Below, one piece after another: positions 55,265-64,000 of a DNA stretch of 64,000 nucleotides. A program made the translations under genes and the position numbers. Numbering within the stretch: the first letter of the stretch is position 1; each line of letters begins with the position of its first letter. Source of the DNA: Prostheceraeus crozeri (taxonomy: Eukaryota; Platyhelminthes; Polycladida; Euryleptidae); contig CAJQUW010000591.1 in assembly GCA_907163375.1 (NCBI GenBank), forward strand, positions 58,432 through 122,431, written 5' to 3'. The notes beneath the pieces are model-generated. The model had not been told where the DNA came from, made no database searches, and saw nothing but the letters and a program-made list of their open reading frames with translations.

Positions 55265-55982
55265 TAATATTATATCAGCGTTGCTACTGAGCCTCGAGCC
55301 TCAATCCGCGCAGGCTCACTTAACCGTTAACAAGGATCCCCTACACGCACTTTTGATAAAAACGAATATGGTTGTGATCCTGGGGGTTGAATGTGACTTT
55401 CTTTCTGAGAGAATTTCTCTCTGATATCAACACCGATCGAGCTTAGGCAACGTGTAATGATGGCAAGGAATCTTAAAATCAAACTTATCTTCCCAATAGT
55501 ATGTGGTATAGGCCTATATAACTGCAGTTACTAATGGGCCACCAATGTATTAATGACCTTGTCCGCTCACCCATACTATACACATGTGTTACATTTGACT
55601 GTAATAAAAACAAAGACTTATTGCAAAAAACAAACTATATGCTAACTTTGGAAGTCTCATGTTGGTACAAACAACAACACAAAAACTTATGCAATATAAA
55701 TGTAGCCTACTTGCTGTCTTGCTACCATATATACTCGTAATTTGACATCAGAACGTGAAAACAACAAAAACAAGGCTACCTGGAAATATCGAGCTGATTT
55801 TCGTTACAATTGGTCGGTATTGATAAATGTTGGATGAATAAAGCTCAGCTTGCATTAGATGGATTACTTAAAAAAGAAAATTAGCTTATTTACGTGTACA
55901 TTAGCTTACACGTATACATGTAGGCTACAGCAATAATATCACGAAAATCAACTCATATTTCCTGCTCAGATACAGCATTACA

Positions 55983-58035
55983 CTGGAACTATTTGGGCTT
56001 TTTGGAGATTGCTGATGCTTCAGCCATGAGCTTCTGAGCTTCTGCAAGGTAGTCCTCGGCTAGTTTCCTTTTCGTTGATGCTAACTCTTCAGCTGCCTTC
56101 TGTTCTTCTTCTTTTCGTTTCAAGGCTTCCTTCCTTGCTCTTGCGAAATTTTCAGCTCTTTCTGCACTTGCTTTGCCTTCTCATTTTCTTTCCGCTGTCG
56201 TAAATCGGCTTCATATGCCGCTTTCGCATTTCTGCACTTCACACGTAAATCTTGGCAGATCTCAAAAGTGTCACTGGTGATTCCACGAGAAATCAAGTAA
56301 GACTTCACTGATATCAGTCCATTTAACGGTTCGTCTTGAAGACGATTCCTGTCTTCTGTCACAATGCGCTTCAACCGACTCATGAGTCTCTCTGTATCGG
56401 CATTGCCATGTGTAAGTATCAAAGCCCGCTGTGCAACTTCACGGAATATTGTGTGGCTTGATGAGATCCAAAATTCCGGAATGTTCACTTCTTCCTTCGT
56501 TTGCTGACAAGTAGAGCGTCCATTCGAGCCGAAGTCTGTCAGAATCACAGGAGACGCCAAGTTTCTTTGCTGCGTATACGATGTCCTCCTCAATCACGCC
56601 ATTCTTTCTAGAAGGGTCAATGAATTGAACGGCTCGGATCAGGCGTCGAGTAAATGGCAGATAATGAACGAATGCCTTAACCGATTCACCGAAAAAGCTT
56701 TGAACACATTCATAGAACAACGCAACTTGTGTGGCTGTCAAGTGATCGTTTCTCAATTTCTGTCTTGTGTTTCGACCAATCAAAAGCTCGTGATCAGGCA
56801 GCTGTTTCTTTCGTGGAATATCATCGATCTGTTTCAGATCTTTCAGATCATCGACGTGTTGTTGCTTTACGAAGCATGACAAAGCATGGGATATCAAATC
56901 AATGATCCTTCCATACAGAAGATGGATGACTGAGTCCGATTTCTGGAACAGAATTTCAAATTCCTTCAACGGCTGGAATGCGAACAGGAGGAAATGAAGA
57001 TAAATGATTGTATCATGGGAATTCAATGTGATCACGATGTCCTGAACTCTCTTTCTCCTCTTTTCGGTTGCGGGCAATTGATCAAAGAATGATTTCAGAG
57101 CATCACACAATTGCACGAGTCGAGAAACAACATCATAGATCTGTAGCCATCTGGATGAAATATGCAACAAAAATTTCAGAGGTTCCATATCCAGCAGCTC
57201 TTGGAACTCTTCGAAAGCCTTCGCGGATTTCGAGTTCCTCAAATAAAGGAACAAATCTTCGAGGAATTCTTCTATGTCGGATATATCAAGTTTTTTCACA
57301 GCCTTGCACGCAGAATTGTGCACATGGTGCAAACAGCATCCTCCGATATCCAGAATGTTAGGGACCTCTCCCTTTAGCTTTGCAATAACCGCCTTTCTCC
57401 CCACGCATTACATTTGCACTGTCCGACATAACACCAAGACAATTTTCCAAGGGGATATTCCTGGACCTCAATTGTGATTTTATTACGTTCGCGAGATCTT
57501 GCGCTGCTGCTGTGGACTACTCTTCCATACCCAGGAAATCAGTGCGCGGTTGCCCATCCGATATGTACCTTACAAGAATGACCAGCCATTTTCTTGTATA
57601 TCTGATAGATCCTTCAGCTATCATCAGGCAGAAAGGAGCACTTCTCAACCGAGGACTTATTACATCATCTTTGATCCATGCCCCAATGACGAATGCAGTC
57701 ATGTACATGGTCTTCATCCTTTTGCATTGCATTTTCTCGGCAATTTTGCTATCAGCAAACATCTTTTTCGAAGTGTCACAAGCAGAATCACTGAATCGGT
57801 ATGACAAGTCATGTTCGGCCGTAAGTAGACACCAACGAATTTCACTGTCACAAATGTCATCCGATATATCAACAGCAGTTTTTTGAACGAAGAAATCCTT
57901 CAGCGGTCGGGATTGCCGGATGTCTGCACCATTTCGCTGATGTTTTTCGGTGTTTCCATGTTCTTTCATTCTTGTAACACCTCCACTTTTGACATTTATT
58001 GTTTCACGACAGATTTTGCAACACTTTTTCGTCAC
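55983..58035 (-). pseudogene. hAT transposase with BED-type finger, broken
   Basis: On the minus strand from 58035: MTKKCCKICRETINVK with two later histidines (a BED-type zinc finger), then EIRWCLLTAEHDLSYRFSDS and APFCLMIAEGS, where relatives have the first catalytic aspartate (LMIDE); here it is alanine. Then ENCLGVMSDSANVMRG with the second aspartate, HHVHNSACKAVKK, SSRWLQIYDVV, and the C-terminal dimerisation part LILTHGNADTERLMSRLKRI with LISVKSYL. A charged tail (RKEALKRKEEEQKAAEELAS) ends at 55983. There is a stop near 57515, frame changes near 57404, 56590-56440 and 56130. The mixture of domains fits the hAT branch that gave rise to ZBED5- and SCAND3-like proteins. Inactive. Confidence 0.8.
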
Positions 58036-58319
58036 GTGTCTTAGATTTTTCTGTCCATGTACTCATTAGTTCTCCAGCGTAATCCTTTTCTGATAGACAA
58101 TTGGCAACAAACACTGTGCAGCGACTTACTTTCGGTGGAGCCATACATACCTGTTGGACATAGTTTGAGTATACGGTATATAGGAACATGCTAATTTTAA
58201 TAGAACATATGCAATTAGAATATGAAATCAGTTTTGTGAAACATGTACATAATAGGCGCATGAATATCTGGTAATTAACGCTCATTGATGAGCTGCTAGA
58301 AATGAATCGCATCAATAAA

Positions 58320-59248
58320 ATAAAATTGTGATATAGGGCCTATGCCTTCATTAAATCACAGTCATTTACATATTTGCGTTTGAGTCTCATATACAAACAG
58401 GCCCATCGTTAGAGTTAGGCCTCTATCAGAATAAGTCTTTTTTCAGAAGACATAGTAAACACAACGTAGCTACATAATCAATGCATGTTGGCCATGCTAC
58501 ATGAAGGGATGAAAAAATAATAATTGTTGTAAAAATCAATATATTGAAATCTTGAACAGGTAGTTTAAAGGCATTATACATGACAGCCCAACATCTCGCA
58601 TTTCTACTCATCAATTAAACAAGACAACATGCCGGCCCGTATTCGTAAGAAAATACATTAGGAATACAAGAAAAGACATTCAGGAATAGGTGCTGTGAAG
58701 ACAGCCAAGCACATTGATATTAAAGCACACTCTTTAAATTTAAAAAAGATACATAAACTCACACCGTAGGATGATTAGAGAAAATTTGAAACAACAAAAA
58801 CTGATAGGCTAGCGACCTATCCACGTGTGGGATGTCTGTTATCCCCCATCCCCTTCCAGTACAGATTTCAAAAGGTTTATGCTGGCCTGGGTATCTCTAC
58901 TCCTTAACGAATATTCTTGACGTCAGCTATCAACAAGCAATGGATAGCTTCGCTCCAGAAATGAAAGTGATTATGTAGTTCAGCACGCCCTGGATTTATG
59001 CAGTGAGACTGAGACTACACCTTTATTGAAAATAAATGTATGTGAGCATTTAGGTTACACACATTGTAAGTCTGTAATTTGAAAAAAATGAACCGAGTTG
59101 TAGTGAAAACCTGATTTCGAGCTGTTTACAACTACAAAAACCAAGTTAATTTTTCTCAGATCTCTCATCTGCGCAGAATCATGATAATTTACAAGATCTC
59201 CGCGCACGCGCAGCTCAACCCCCTCATCCGCGCAGCAGTAGCAACGCT
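58320..59248. other. 5' side of the hAT, non-coding
   Basis: No coding sequence is recognised. GGCCCGTATTCGTAAG at 58634 resembles the Harbinger-like terminus at 41695, but nothing further supports an element. The last 100 bases before 59249 are GC-rich with CGCGCACGCGCAG. Confidence 0.35.
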
Positions 59249-59276
59249 GTATATATTATTATATATTATATAATAA

Positions 59277-59290
59277 TCTGGTAATTAGTA
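59277..59290. repeat. 14-base direct repeat right of the hAT
   Basis: Second copy of TCTGGTAATTAGTA (first at 55251-55264). The 27 bases between it and the hAT end are all T and A. Confidence 0.8.
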
Positions 59291-59508
59291 ATAATTCATC
59301 AACATCAATTCATCAATTCATCTTTTTTGGAATGTAGATTGAACTGTTGTAATAATTTTTGATTCCTTTCTGAAATTTTTTCTAATTCTTCTTTCAGTTG
59401 TTTATTTTGATGTTTATTCTTTACAACTGCAGACTTTAAATTTATTGACAATAGGATTACAATATTTATTTTTTTTTATAAAGTTTTGATATATCTGCTT
59501 CTATATCT

Positions 59509-59802
59509 TTATTTTTTCTCCTGTTTTGTCCTTAGGTCTGTTAGCTTTTCTTTCAGTCTTTCATCATTCTGCTTTAGAAGCTTTGTTTCTTTCATTAGTG
59601 GAGCCAGCATTGTCACAATTCTATCGAACTGTCTATCAACATATTCTTTATTTGTTAACTCAGTATTTTGTTGTGGAAGAATAGAAAGATGTAACGGACC
59701 TGTTAAAGCGTCTCCAATTTTCATGATATAGTTTTCTAGTTCTATTTCTGATTCTTGATTATTTAGAATGTAAGCACATCCTCCAACATTTGTTAACATC
59801 AT
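59509..59802 (-). pseudogene. Small coiled-coil protein of the fossil
   Basis: About 97 residues. The middle (GPLHLSILPQ...NKEYVDRQ) resembles a short motif of tail-fibre-like proteins, and the C-terminus is a coiled coil. It is read away from the zinc-binding gene next to it. Confidence 0.4.
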
Positions 59803-59896
59803 TTTTTCTGTTTAAAAATATGTTATGCGAAATCTGTAATTCATCTTTTCGTAATAGAGCATTATTAAATGACATCCAACACAACTGCCAGAACAG

Positions 59897-60382
59897 ATGG
59901 TACCACAAATTGTACAAGCACAACCTGCTCAACAACAAATTGTACAAGCAAAACCTGTTCAACAACAACAACAACAAGTAAAAAAAACATGTAATGATTG
60001 TGGAAAAAGTATAACATCTAAGAATTTTGCACGTCATCAAAAGACATGTCAATTACCACCACAAGCAAAAATAAAAGATAAACAATGTTTGAATTGTAAT
60101 AAATTTTTTACTAGTCAGGGTTTTACTAATCATTCTAATTCATGTATGATTAGCACGCGAAAATGTACTAGTTGTCAAATTATTAAACCCAAAACAGAAT
60201 TTCATGAAAGTAAATACCAATGTAAAGAATGTTTAAAAACACAAGTGAGATGTAATAACTGTAGCAAAGTTTTATTGAAGAGAAACTTCTCACGTCATGC
60301 AACAATTTGTTGTGTGTATGTGTCCGTAGTAGTCCGAAGAGAAGATGAGGTACCTCTCTTGAGTGTCTTGCCTTCATTTTAA
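59897..60382 (+). pseudogene. Multi-zinc-finger protein of the fossil
   Basis: A glutamine-rich start is followed by four C-x2-C pairs with later histidines (CNDCGKS...H, CLNCNKF...H, CTSCQI, CNNCSKV...H). Such zinc-binding proteins occur in Polinton-type elements. The C-terminal part is replaced by unrelated sequence from about 60315 to 60445 that looks like a small insertion (TGTGTATG...CATAACACA). Confidence 0.45.
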
Positions 60383-60574
60383 GCCTCGGACTACAAATTC
60401 CGTAATAGTCCGGAGGTGTTATAGCGGCATAACACACTCAAATGAGTGTATGAACACGAGTCCGGACGCACGGAATCCGAAGAGTTTTTTATATGAAAAT
60501 AGTAAAAATGGAAAATATACCTATGATGGATTATATGAATTCTATGGAAAATTCGTAGACAACGATACCTAATA

Positions 60575-60850
60575 ATAATTCAGATCTTGATCATTTCTTT
60601 GAGTTTCTAAAATTTCATTGTATAAAAATTATTATCACGTGTATTATTCTTTATCTTATTTATCATTTCTTATACTGGTTAGGTTTCTTACAAACACAAG
60701 AACAGATAAAGGTTGCATTTTATAAACAACAAACAAAAGCCTTTAAAGGTTGGAAACAACCATCTCAACAAAAAGATAAACCAACAGCAGGGATCGTCCG
60801 CAACTTCAGGGCTTGTGTCGCATTTTGTCACATTTCGGAAATGACAAATT
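60575..60850 (+). pseudogene. Small single-pass membrane protein of the fossil
   Basis: One frame has a hydrophobic segment (IIITCIILYLIYHFLYWLG) followed by a polar, glutamine-rich tail. It is the last recognisable part of the fossil on this side. From about 60793 the text CAGGGATCGTCCGCAAC begins and may be the end of a hAT-like element. Confidence 0.35.
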
Positions 60851-60870
60851 GTCACATTTTGTTACATACC
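60793..60870. repeat. hAT-like terminus with TTGTCACA motifs
   Basis: CAGGGATCGTCCGCAAC followed by TTTTGTCACATTT and AAATTGTCACATTTTG. The motifs match those at 30889-30957 and 35540-35566, so one element family may be present twice. The other end was not found. Confidence 0.35.
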
Positions 60871-61456
60871 AAAATTCAAAACTTGACATGTGAAAATACA
60901 TCCTAGGCCCGCAATGCAGTTCCACAGCGCAAGCCTATTCCTTTATTTCTTTATCTCTGGTATTTGGTACCTGGAGATTAAATTTTAGAAATCGATCGAC
61001 TCATTCTACAGTCTAAATGCTACAGCGACGGAAAAGCTCTATTCACTTAACCTCTGTACTGAATTTCATATCATTAAGATTAGTACCTGCGCATTGTGTA
61101 CATCAAAGGTAGTACACAATCCCATCCCAACTAGTGTACATGATCAAAAGGCTGATATCAACAGTAGAGTAATTCACAACGTATCTATATTTACAAAAAT
61201 TGGAATAACAAAAAAATCCAAGAGAGAATCTACAAGCGTATGTCGTCTTTTCTAATTTGATTGCACTTCTTTGGCCACAATGTAAAAGCAAAAAAATAAC
61301 ATTATAAACAAATTGCATCACTGACATATGCAAAGAGAAGACAGTATTACATATAGAAAAAAATGCCATATCCATATCTTGAAAATGTCTCCGCTACTCA
61401 AAATACATGCATTATTTGGAAAGAGCGAGGATAATAGTAACTCGTATGGGTTTTAA
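60871..61456. other. Stretch without recognised features
   Basis: No gene or repeat is recognised between the fossil and the Tc1 element. Confidence 0.35.
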
Positions 61457-61458
61457 TA

Positions 61459-62781
61459 CAGTCCGTTTCATAAAAAGTGGATCATCCTAAAATTTGACTA
61501 AATAAAACATAAGTATGATACAGAAAGCATTTTTCATGTTATTTCATGTCTCTAATATATTTAAATGTCCTTATATAATCTGATAAGCTATGATACAGTA
61601 ACGGTTCTTAAGAAGTTAATATTTTGTGGCCCTACCCTTATTGTCAATGACATTACCAATTCGTCTAGGCATTGATTCGATGATATCGTTGATTTTTGAC
61701 TGATCTAACTTTCTCCACTCTCTTTTTAACAGTGACTTAAGTTGTAATACGCCATCTGTAGGTAGCAGTGAACGACGAACGTTACGTTTTAGAATACTCC
61801 ATACATACACTCAATCGACCATCACTATCCTTCAGACGGACTGATGCCTCATCAGACCAGACAACCCGATCCCATTGATTTCGCCAGTGACAATGACTCA
61901 TTGCCCATCTGAGACGTCTTTTTGTATGCTGATCTGATAATTCGATCTGAGAGGGCCTCTTACAGCTCTTGAAATTCGACTCAATAAGTCTTCTACGAAT
62001 AGTGGACTTAGAAATAGACGAGTCTAGTGCAGCCATCTCAGTTAACGAGAGACTTGGATCAACTTTAACAAATCTCAAAATTAGGCGGTCTCTACGTTTG
62101 GATGTTTTGCGTGGACGGCCAGAGCCCTCTTTACGACAGAGTCGAAAATCATCATTATGCAATCGATGCACATTTGTGTAAGGGACATTTAGTCGCTTGC
62201 TTGTAGCTCGCAAAGAAAACCCTAGTTCTAGCAAGGCTGACACTTTGCCTTTTGTGAATGCGATCTCGTTATTGTTCATTTGTGCTTTGTATTGTTTTCA
62301 ACCGGTAAGAGATAGATTTCTAGCTGAAAGCAATCAGGAGTGCTGCCAACACCACCGCAACGAAGTCAGGAAGCTATGGAACATGAAGTCCAGTTAATCA
62401 CATGTAGCAGTTACATTATTGTTGATGAATGATGGTGCTATACTGGCTCTGATTGACCGATTTTCTTTATTTTTGTTTTGCTTGATAGCTTTTGGCTTGT
62501 AGAACAACATATTACATAACAAAGGAAACAAATGAATTTTATAAGAGTGAGGTATGATTTTGTGTAACATTGCTAAATGAAGATCAAATTATCTACTACT
62601 TTTTTATCTATAACAGGAAAACAACTCAATATTCATGCTTGAAATTTCCAACAATGATATTAGTAAGCACAACTGACATATCTTCCAAATTTCAGAGAAA
62701 TTCGTTCAAGTTTGGCGGAGTTAGACAAAGTTGAAGTTAAGGCGATGTTTAAGGGTGATCCATTTTTTATGAAACAATCTG
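61459..62781 (-). mobile_element. Tc1-type transposon, internally deleted
   Basis: The left end CAGTCCGTTTCATAAAAAGT continues GGATCATCC; the inverted right end from 62781 reads CAGATTGTTTCATAAAAAAT then GGATCACCC. TA flanks both ends (61457-61458 and 62782-62783). The 1323-base length is shorter than the usual 1.6 kb, in line with the internal deletion of the transposase. Confidence 0.88.
61616..62279 (-). pseudogene. Tc1 transposase lacking its catalytic centre
   Basis: From ATG at 62279 the frame encodes the paired helix-turn-helix DNA-binding part (VSALLELGFSLRATSKRLNV, then a GSGRPRKTSKRRDRLI block) and reaches WSDEASVRLKDSDGR with the first catalytic aspartate. The text then jumps to WSILKRNVRRSLLPTDG and the C-terminus SMPRRIGNVIDNKGRATKY in another frame (overlap 61782-61810). 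The part with the second aspartate and the third acidic residue, about 130 residues, is gone. The protein could at most bind its TIRs. Confidence 0.85.
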
Positions 62782-62783
62782 TA

Positions 62784-63259
62784 CATATCCTCCTAAATTC
62801 TAGCGAATCAGAAAAACATTCTCCAACTTAAAATTCCTCAACACTCAGAAACCCAACCTACCGACTTCGATGTTTAGATGCCGAAAGACTGAAACTACTA
62901 ATTTATGTACAAGGAAAGATTCCTTTGATGAATTAAGTGTCAAGGATAATGGCAGAAATCAATTACAGTGATTCGGTTCAATAGTCAACAGATCGTTAAC
63001 AGTACTTCCTAGCTCTTTCTAAACATATGTGTAGATTCATAACAGATTGATTGTGTGCGAATGTGTATCTTAAAGCGTTCTAGAAACGTGTTCACCTTTG
63101 GAAAACAAGCAAACAATAAAATTTCAATACTATCAAAATTTTAAAATCAATTACATTGGAGAAACAAGAAGAAAATGTTACGGTCATCATTATCATCCGT
63201 ACGATGATGATCACTATCACCATATCATTATCACTAGACCAGTCATCATTACGAGCAAA
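62784..63259. other. Stretch without recognised features
   Basis: Nothing is supported here; a degenerate (ATC)n-like patch lies at 63180-63250. Confidence 0.35.
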
Positions 63260-63499
63260 CTAAGGATTCTTTTTCTTCCTGGCTTGATATTCCTCCTCCA
63301 CTTCTTTCTTTCTTTTCTCTCCTTTTCGTGCAAGTTCATGGTTACGCTCCAGCAGAGCGTTGGCAGCACTGACTTTGCTGAAGTCTTTTGATTGCATTGC
63401 CTGTTTCAACAATTCCATGCCTTCTCTTTTCAGATGTTTCCCCTCGGCAATATTTGCCTTTGCTTCCTCTGATTTTTTCCTAAGGCAGGCATCCCAGCA
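63260..63499 (-). CDS. Charged coiled-coil C-terminal exon
   Basis: On the minus strand TTTTTTGTTGAACAG (acceptor ending at 63500) is followed in phase 0 by CWDACLRKKSEEAKANIAEG, then KHLKREGMELLKQAMQSKDF, and ends EEEYQARKKKNP with a stop at 63260. The residues form one long amphipathic helix. It resembles the charged tail of the hAT transposase at 55983-56120 in style but not clearly in sequence. Family unknown; no other exon is seen before the window ends. Confidence 0.35.
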   Translation of the reverse strand, partial: CWDACLRKKSEEAKANIAEGKHLKREGMELLKQAMQSKDFSKVSAANALLERNHELARKGEKRKKEVEEEYQARKKKNP

Positions 63500-63525
63500 C
63501 TGTTCAACAAAAAAATAGGGATGCA

Positions 63526-63640
63526 AGTAGGGATAATTTTCCTAAAAAGTAGGTAAAAAAGTAGAGATATTTTTCGAAAAAGTAGGTAAAAAAAGTAGGG
63601 ACATTTTTTTCGAAAAAGTAGTAAGAAAGAAGAAAAATAT
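63526..63640. repeat. Minisatellite, unit about 35 bases
   Basis: Three or more imperfect units of AAAAAGTAGGTAAAAAAGTA followed by GGGA(C/T)A and a T run with TCG. The runs shorten and lengthen between units. It lies just upstream (minus strand) of the coiled-coil exon, in its putative intron. Confidence 0.7.
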
Positions 63641-64000
63641 GGCTAATGTAATGTGTGATCCTGTCTTACATTCTCCCTAAATAATCAAATAGTTGTTAAA
63701 CTGAATTCTTGTGTAAAACCACTCCTAACAACTATGAGTACAAAACAGTACATGATGCGAAGTAAGAGCAATTGTATCATGATATTTTCACATTGTTGAA
63801 AACAAGAAAACAAATCGTAACCATATCGTAACTCGATCACATCAATTTCAATTCGAAAGTGGATAACATAACATATCAGAGACGAGGAGAGAATTTACGA
63901 ATAAGAAGGTACCCTGAATTTAGCGTGACGAAATTTGGTATGATGCAAAAGTTGACTATTGTCACCGTTTATCAACGGGGAATGTTAAGTTGTAGGCCTC
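63641..64000. other. AT-rich end of window
   Basis: I see no gene or repeat that I can support in the last 360 bases. Confidence 0.4.

Larger units (their letters stand above)
55276..59249 (-). mobile_element. hAT transposon inserted in the Polinton-type fossil
   Basis: The left end CAGCGTTGCTACTG at 55276 matches the inverted right end ending at 59249 over 14 bases; both are followed by CGCGCAG-type text. The 8 bases outside are TATTATAT on the left and TATATATT on the right, an imperfect duplication in TA-rich DNA. The 3974-base element carries a broken transposase on the minus strand. Confidence 0.8.
51822..60860. mobile_element. Polinton/Maverick-type fossil, split by a hAT element
   Basis: Left part 51822-55275 and right part 59250-60860 contain the gene remnants typical of Polinton-type elements: an integrase, a phospholipase A2-like part, small membrane and coiled-coil proteins and a zinc-binding protein. 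Most genes of the left part run on the minus strand and those at the far right on the plus strand. I saw no PolB, packaging ATPase or clear major capsid gene and no terminal inverted repeats. It is broken, with several breaks and large parts missing, and is older than the decayed hAT inside it. The left edge meets a candidate transposon at 51819. Confidence 0.65.

Noticed and set aside
56625-57886. Plus-strand frames of 70-124 codons
   Set aside because: They are antisense to the hAT transposase.
62197-62397. Plus-strand frame across the Tc1 start
   Set aside because: It is antisense to the Tc1 DNA-binding part and has no independent support.
1-64000. CRISPR arrays, prokaryotic operons or ribosome-binding sites
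   Set aside because: No regularly spaced short repeats exist, and introns, SINEs and eukaryotic transposons show this is animal DNA.

Overview
This window looks like intergenic DNA from an AT-rich invertebrate animal, packed with transposons. Evidence for a metazoan is the U2 snRNA-like and 5S rRNA-like sequences, short introns with GT...AG borders, and the mix of hAT, piggyBac, Tc1/mariner, Penelope-like, R2-like and CR1/Jockey-like, BEL/Pao and Polinton-type sequences. I cannot name the species. A marine or arthropod-like invertebrate is a guess from the repeat families. No ordinary housekeeping protein gene is visible. The only intact-looking gene is a two-exon Myb/SANT-like gene at 41953-42758, which may itself come from a transposon.

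Region by region. 1-620: U2 snRNA 5' fragment with its upstream flank, then a tRNA-like SINE. 1.6-3.3 kb: a transposon-type zinc-binding protein in two frames that meet at a T TTT TTA heptamer. 3.9-6.5 kb: a decayed R2/NeSL-like LINE. 6.9-7.2 kb: first of three copies of an unknown repeat. 8.76-14.40 kb: a stack of insertions, in which one hAT element (target duplication CTAACGAC) holds a second hAT (GTATACAG), which holds a Penelope-like element with two identical 769-bp pseudo-LTRs and hammerhead-like ribozymes. 14.1-16.9 kb: a 906-bp segment present twice, an inverted second U2-like copy and a 5S-like gene. 17.2-18.6 kb: the 5' end of a piggyBac element with three recognisable exons. 19.3-20.3 kb: tandem repeats with long G runs. 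20.5-22 kb: a SWIM zinc-finger fragment and a mariner-type transposase relic. 23.4-23.8 kb: a 203-bp-arm near-perfect palindrome whose loop is itself repeated outside the palindrome. 27.4-30.2 kb: BEL/Pao fossil, LINE scraps and a SINE. 31.0-35.5 kb: a nearly complete CR1/Jockey-like LINE. 37-41.4 kb: Tc1/mariner remains, one with clear terminal repeats. 41.7-42.8 kb: the Myb/SANT gene. 43.3-44.6 kb: a second Penelope-like element of another lineage, again with a hammerhead motif. 47.1-51.8 kb: a candidate DNA transposon bounded by 29-bp inverted repeats. 51.8-60.9 kb: a Polinton-type fossil split by a 4-kb hAT. 61.5-62.8 kb: an internally deleted Tc1 element with TIRs and TA duplications. 63.2-63.6 kb: a coiled-coil exon and a small minisatellite.

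The history can be partly ordered. The Penelope-like element is younger than the inner hAT, which is younger than the outer hAT. The Polinton-type fossil predates the hAT inside it. The most unusual things are the double-palindrome at 23.4-23.8 kb, the two independent hammerhead-like ribozymes, the frameshift-site coincidence at 2558-2564, and the inverted U2/5S cluster. All calls are by eye; none rests on a database search.
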